64,000 bases of DNA from Wurfbainia villosa (taxonomy: Eukaryota; Streptophyta; Magnoliopsida; Zingiberales; Zingiberaceae): NCBI GenBank assembly GCA_025175895.1, contig CM046004.1, positions 4,278,001 through 4,342,000 of the forward strand, written 5' to 3'. The translations under genes were made by a program, and so were the position numbers. The notes beneath the pieces are model-generated. The model was not told where the DNA came from. It ran no database searches and was given only the letters and a program-made list of their open reading frames with translations. Shown here in pieces: positions 58,860 to 64,000 of this stretch (positions are counted from its first letter, which is position 1; each line of letters begins with the position of its first letter).

Positions 58860-59290
58860 TTCAACTATGGCTGCATTTATTGGTGCATAGTTCGTTCGTC
58901 CTCGTATCTTTGTATCTTTGTTAATCGATTTCATAATCAATATAAATAAAATAAATCATGAAAAATATATTATTCAATCCAAAACTAGTACGATATGAGA
59001 ATAGACGCCTCAAAAAATTTACAACCCTCGAAAATTGACTCTTGCTTATTGATACAACTCTACTACCGTGCTAGCCACAAGGTCCTTCCATAGGGACAAC
59101 TATGGCTGCACTTATTGGTGCAACAAGCGATTCACTCACCCTCAGTACTCTTGTCAATCGATTATATAGTTAACACGAAAGAGATAAATTATTGCTCAAT
59201 CCAAGACTAATACGGCAGGAGGATAGACACCGTAAAAGACTTGCAATCCTCAAGAATTGACCTTTGCTCATTAGTATAACTATGACTCCA
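58860..59290 (-). repeat. Tandemly duplicated family B SINE-like copies
   Basis: CAACTATGGCTGCA(T/C)TTATTGGTGCA occurs at about 58861 and 59097, followed each time by the reverse complement of the family B SINE: TCAATCCAA(A/G)ACTA, GATAGACRCC and a TTGACYYTTGCTYATT motif. The minus-strand head has GTGGCTAGCACGGTAG (box A) and AGTCAATTTTCGAGG (box B). The period is about 236 bp. 59291-60426 is AT-rich with no gene. Confidence 0.6.
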
Positions 59291-60444
59291 CATATGAATG
59301 ATGCTTTCCTAGTCAAATTTACCAATAGCCATCTTTACTCATGTCATTATAGAATAATTGCGGTGACTAGAAATATGACATTGATAATTCCGATATTGAT
59401 TTAGATTTAGATATTTTTTTTCATTTGATGGACTTACATCTTAATTAATAACACACTAATTTATTATTATGGATAAACTCGATTAAAAAGTGATCTAATT
59501 TGGTGTTCTAATTGCATATTTATATTATCAAATGTGAATTTATATGTATAGAATTTATTAATCTATTACTGACGGTATTAATGAAATGTTAATGGATTTA
59601 GGTTTAGTATATTTATATGAGTGAGATCCCCGTAGGAAAATATGATTTTGACGACTAACTTATTTTAGAAAAATATATGAGTGAGGCCAATATATTTATT
59701 AAGAAAATTTGAAACAAAAAAATTCAGTTGAAACATCCTTTGCATTAAACATACAAATATATTATAATCGTTGAAAGATTTTGGATTTTCACAGAATATT
59801 TATATTGAAAAGGTACTCATTTGATATGACATATAGAATTGTATATCTGATAACTCATTTGTGTCTAAAGGCGACCGATTTAATGTCTTGAATTTGAAAT
59901 AAAGAAGGTGCAAAAATTTCTTTCGATCGTAGAAAATCTCATATATGCTTAGATATGTATATGTTTGGATATTACATAATAGTATGGATGTTAGATAGCT
60001 ATCTAATAACTCTAAACTAGTGCATTAGGAAATCGTAAAGAGAGTTATATGGTATTCTTAAAGAATCAAAGAATACATACTCATATATCGTAGTTTCAAT
60101 CAACTGGAGGTGATTAAATATTCAGAATTCAACTTTACTAGATATTTAGACAGTATAAGGTTCACCTCAAATTATATATTTATACTTACTATAGAGAAAT
60201 TATCTTATGAACAAAATATAAAACAAACACTTATAATGACTTCTATAATAAAGATAAAATTAATAATCATAACTACATGAAGCATTCAATCACGGAATAT
60301 GACTATAAAATTTTATCACAATATTGAGGGTCGTTGATGATATTGAGAATCAACTGTGAGCGTAAAACTATAAAACTCTATTTCAAGAATAGTTGCAGCT
60401 CATTGAAGTTAAACTACAACGACATTAAATTTTTAGTGGTTAAA

Positions 60445-60639
60445 AAAAATATAGAACCATCATATTAATGACCCCCTCCGATTGCCCCTACCGGTTAAGG
60501 AAATAAATCAGGATTCAGGTGGCAAGTGCAAAGGAGAGGGTCCGTCGATAACCTAGAGTTATGATTTTTCGGAAATTGACTCTTGTCCATTTAAAAGTTG
60601 TCCCATTTGTATTTACCAACTGAGCTAACTTTGGAGGCT
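60445..60639 (-). mobile_element. tRNA-derived SINE with target duplication
   Basis: The minus-strand 5' end is GCCTCCAAAGTTAGCTCAGTTGGTAAAT. TTAGCTCAGTTGG is an essentially perfect tRNA box A, with box-B-like GAGTCAATTTCC about 40 nt later. The 3' end runs into a short T run, as in plant Au-type SINEs. Flanks 60427-60444 and 60640-60657 (AATTTTTTAGTAGTTAAA type) match over 18 nt with two differences, so they are a decaying target duplication. Confidence 0.8.
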
Positions 60640-60657
60640 AATTTTTTAGTAGTTAAA

Positions 60658-61282
60658 GAATGAGTTCAGAGTGGCCAAGTGATTATAGAGTATATCACCG
60701 TAGATTGACGAATTCACTCACTAAGAATTTGTTATCCAAAATATTTTATTAATATGTGATGAATATGAGAGTTTTTATTGCGAATAGCTTGTGATTGATC
60801 TTCGACACTCTGTATTAATGAACACCTTCGGTTAAGAGAATATTTTTGATGTAGAAAGTTTCAAATTCAGGAGATTTCACTGCACAGATTTCTTGGGAAA
60901 CGAAATCATAGACACATAGATTCAGAGTCAGATCAACTGCCCCAATAGCACTCATCTATAAACCAATTACGAGTACAAATAGTGTAAAGAAATGTAACCA
61001 ACATTTATTAGAAAAGCAACTCCAGAGATTTGAGACAAAAAATAATTAGTAGTAACCATTGAATAAGTCTCTTCGGCTTGAGTTGGGTTAAAAACACGAA
61101 ATGTATTTGCACAGTCATCATCTTCAAGTAAAGTATTTTCTATGACATGGATTTTACGTTCAATTATAAAATCCTTGGAAAAAGAGGATGAATCGAAGTT
61201 TGAATGCAATACCAAAACTTATTGCAAATAATCAACCAGATTGATCTAGTGGATAAATCAAGAACATGAAAACAAAAATAAT
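60658..61282. other. AT-rich intergenic DNA, no supported gene
   Basis: An 82-codon minus-strand frame (60967-61215) has no recognisable motif or supporting context. No other feature is seen. Confidence 0.5.
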
Positions 61283-62251
61283 CACTACAAGAAAAATAGA
61301 AAATTTGTTTGTCGCAAATACCAAAAATTCATCTCTAAATAATATTAATAACGATAATATTTTGTCGCTAGTTTCATCGTAATAAATTTGTCGTTAAAAG
61401 AAGTTAGTGACGAATTATAACTTTTTCATTAGTAATATTACCGACGAAAGGAAAAACGTCGTGAAAAGTAAATATTTCGTTACTAAATCTTGAATATCGG
61501 AAAGAGGAAAATCCCAAATATTGGCTATGAAATATATCAAATTCGTCACTAAATATCACTCGACTGACACAAGACAGCAGTCGACTGTCTATTTTTTGGT
61601 CAGCCACAGAATCGGAAGAGCTTCGACTGACGACTCGACTAACGGGTTCACGACAACAAAAATTCATTTCGCCTTTATTTAGTTGAATCGTTTGTGACGA
61701 ATTTTTATAAAATTTATCATTAATATCCTACAGCAGCCGACTGTGTCATTTGGACAGTCGACTGATGCGCAAAAAAAAAGTTAGAATCGTCGTAATAATC
61801 TTGTCGCTAAGAGACTTTAGCGATGAAATATTATTTTTTCGTCATTAATATTAACGACGAAAAGAAAAACGTCGCGAAAAACAAAAATTTTTCGTCGCTA
61901 AATCTAGAATATCAGAAAGCAGAAAATCACTAATATTGGCGACGAAATAGACTAACTTCGTCGCTAACAATCAGTCGACTGTCTATTATTTGGTTAGTCA
62001 CAGAATCGAGAGAGTCTCGATTGATCAATCGACTGATACGCAAAACGTTAGCGACGAAATTAAATATTTTGTCGCTAACCATAAAAATTCTGATGTCGTA
62101 TATCAACGAAATAAAATAAAATCGTCCCTAACCATAAAATTACATATTTCAAGAATTCATTTATTTTATTTGATATCCTGTAATACAATATCAATCACAC
62201 AACTAAAATATTTTAACAATAATTACATTTAATCACAACTAACATAACATA

Positions 62252-62475
<224 letters not shown>

Positions 62476-62496
62476 TATATATATATATATATATAT

Positions 62497-63053
62497 GGAA
62501 AATGATATCTGCGCAACAAATCCTGCGGCGCTTTGTCTGACGCGCGCTCCCGACCATCATGAGCTACGCGTTACCGCTCGCCGCCAAGCCGTCGACCACC
62601 GTCGGCCGGCCGGAGGACGCGATCGACGCCACGGCTCCGGCCGTGATCCGGTCCGGCGAGGAGTTCACGGCCGGTTAGCGCAATCCGACGCTAACCGGTC
62701 GAAAATCAGCGAAGATCGGGGCCGCAGCGATGGCGCGCCGCCGGGCCGCGATCGGGCCGGATCCGAGCCGGATGGGGAGGCCGACGTCGGTCCGTCCGGC
62801 GGATCCGGCCGGGTGGCGGAATCCGGCCCGATCGCGGCCGGCAGCGATGGCGCGCCGCTGCCGACCGCGATCTTGGTGATTCCGTCGGTTAGCGCCGGAT
62901 TCGGCCGAGAAACTCTCCCGCCGGACAGCCGTGAGTAGCGCGTCGATCGCGTCCGGTCGACGGCCGGCGATGGCGGACGGCATGGCGTGATAAGATGACG
63001 ATGTGGTCACGAGGAAGCGAGCGCGTAGAAATCGATCGCGCAGGATATCATTT

Positions 63054-63056
<3 letters not shown>
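62497..63056. mobile_element. GC-rich Micron-like element inserted in TA repeats
   Basis: 560 bp with imperfect terminal inverted repeats: GGAAAATGATATCTGCGC on the left and GAAAAATGATATCCTGCGC read inward from the right. It is directly flanked by (TA)n on both sides. The interior is very GC-rich (CCGGCCGG, GGCCGGATCC words), in strong contrast to its surroundings. Location in TA microsatellites is the property described for the rice Micron family. Reading frames on both strands (62495-62938 and 62675-63010) are composition artefacts with no domain. Confidence 0.7.
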
Positions 63057-63093
<37 letters not shown>

Positions 63094-63350
63094 AATTTTA
63101 AGTCCAAAACATCCAATTTCACAAATTCATAGTCTCCAAATTCAAAAATATTCAAGTTTATAATTTCACTAACTCAAAATAGAAAAGTTTAAAAACTCTC
63201 AGATGGAGGAGGAGGTAGAGTTAAAGGTGCAAACCGATTCAAAATTGCTTCAAACATATCTTGTCTTGATTTCATTGATGTCAACTCATCTTGGGTGTTT
63301 GCTAATTGAACTCGATTGTTTGCTAGCTCATCTTACGTCCCTTCTAATCG

Positions 63351-63563
63351 TTACTCGGTGGACTCAAATTTTTCACGCAGTGCAACGTTAGTTAATCTAG
63401 AGGAGGAGCTGACATTCGAAGAAGTGGATCTAACTTGGTTTTGATTCACTTCCAAGTCCTCTAATATATCCAGAACGAACACCGAGGACTTGATCATAAA
63501 CCTAATCTGTAATCTAGACTGCATCGATATCATCTCCGATTTTTTGTGATTGAATGAACTCAT
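63351..63563 (-). pseudogene. CACTA transposase C-terminal remnant (Ptta/En-Spm type)
   Basis: In one minus-strand frame the motif VYDQVLGVRSGYIRGLG is readable, preceded by an EFIQSQK-like stretch. The RSGY(I/V)(K/R)GLG signature is typical of the plant transposase Ptta/En/Spm family (PF03004). The frame is interrupted by stops, and a coiled-coil-like region follows in another frame. The rest of the gene is not recognised. Confidence 0.6.
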
Positions 63564-63839
63564 CTTGCAGTCTCAAAATATCATCATAAGAATAACAAAC
63601 ATGTTATTAATATGTTTACAAAGAATTATACAAATCTAAAAATAACTTTACAAAATTATATTTATTATATCTTACGTATGCAGCTTCGACTCTCTCCCCA
63701 CCCCACCCTTTTGACGAGCCACAATGAATTGTATTAAAGATAATAATTGTCGGTGCAATCGACCCAGGTCACGATTGACCAGACTCGAGTTTGACTCGAG
63801 CAGTATTTCGATGTTCGACAAAACATATGACAATGTGAT

Positions 63840-64000
63840 TGTCATGGGAAGTCCAAGTCTTGAGTACTTGACATGAAAAGTCCAAGCATGAGTCTTGATA
63901 AATGGAAAGTCCAAATATGGATATTGGCAAGGAAAAGTCCAAGCATGAGTCTTGACATTTGAAAAGTCCAACATGAAGTAGGCATGAAAAGTCCAAGGGT
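63840..64000 (-). repeat. TTGGACTTT-rich repeat, inverted copy
   Basis: GAAAAGTCCAAGCATGAGTCTTGACA units on the plus strand are the reverse complement of the arrays at 45800 and 47450. The array runs off the end of the window. Confidence 0.88.

Noticed and set aside
62495..63010. Two long GC-rich reading frames on opposite strands
   Set aside because: Overlapping frames on both strands are expected from GC-rich sequence. No domain is visible and they end at the boundaries of the Micron-like element.

Overview
This window is nuclear DNA from a flowering plant. It is mostly transposable elements nested inside one another, plus one convincing host gene. The pattern of one intronless, very GC-rich gene in AT-rich intergenic DNA, with Tat and Tekay-type Ty3/gypsy elements, Ty1/copia relics, CACTA pieces, MITEs and SINEs, fits a commelinid monocot. 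That placement is an inference and I cannot name a species.

Layout. 1-13359: AT-rich intergenic DNA with old repeats. These are SINE-like copies (about 215, 1080, 7597 and 12395, plus a clean insertion at 9387-9654), a Ty1/copia pol relic on the minus strand (5030-7053) broken by a CACTA-type fragment and a hAT-like MITE (6739-6891), tandem duplications near 9259-10448 and 10870-11127, and a second MITE (11562-11751). 13360-44451: a complete 31 kb Tat-lineage Ty3/gypsy element on the minus strand. Its LTRs are 13360-14423 and 43350-44451 and its target duplication is ATTGA. Between integrase and 3' LTR it carries a tandem-repeat block and an additional gene on the opposite strand (14851-16844) with its own promoter-like sequence and introns. 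Two younger Tekay-like elements sit inside it: 21565-31931 in the protease region and 33113-42810 in gag. Both leave short target duplications, and the outer gag reading frame is continuous across the second. The second insert also holds an orphan LTR-like segment (38058 to about 40250).

44457-53040: two direct copies of a TTGGACTTT-rich repeat, a 3.3 kb solo LTR (47948-51271, target duplication AAGTA) and a well-preserved SINE with a 41-A tail and perfect 17-bp target duplication (52147-52504). 53156-54655: the only intact host gene, a secreted A1-family aspartyl protease on the minus strand whose 5' flank has been duplicated. 55837-56085 is a possible terminal exon of unknown identity. 56086-64000: AT-rich DNA with SINEs (60445-60639 is the clearest), one end of a CACTA element (from 61283) with a Ptta/En-Spm transposase remnant, a long (AT)n tract, and a GC-rich Micron-like element inserted in TA repeats (62497-63056).

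How it fits together. Apart from the protease, almost every long reading frame belongs to a mobile element. The nesting gives a relative order: the Tat element came first and the two Tekay-like insertions later. The same logic puts the MITE after the copia relic, the SINE at 9387 after the local duplication, and the solo LTR after the TTGGACTTT repeat. The feature most worth following is the intron-containing antisense gene of the Tat element.
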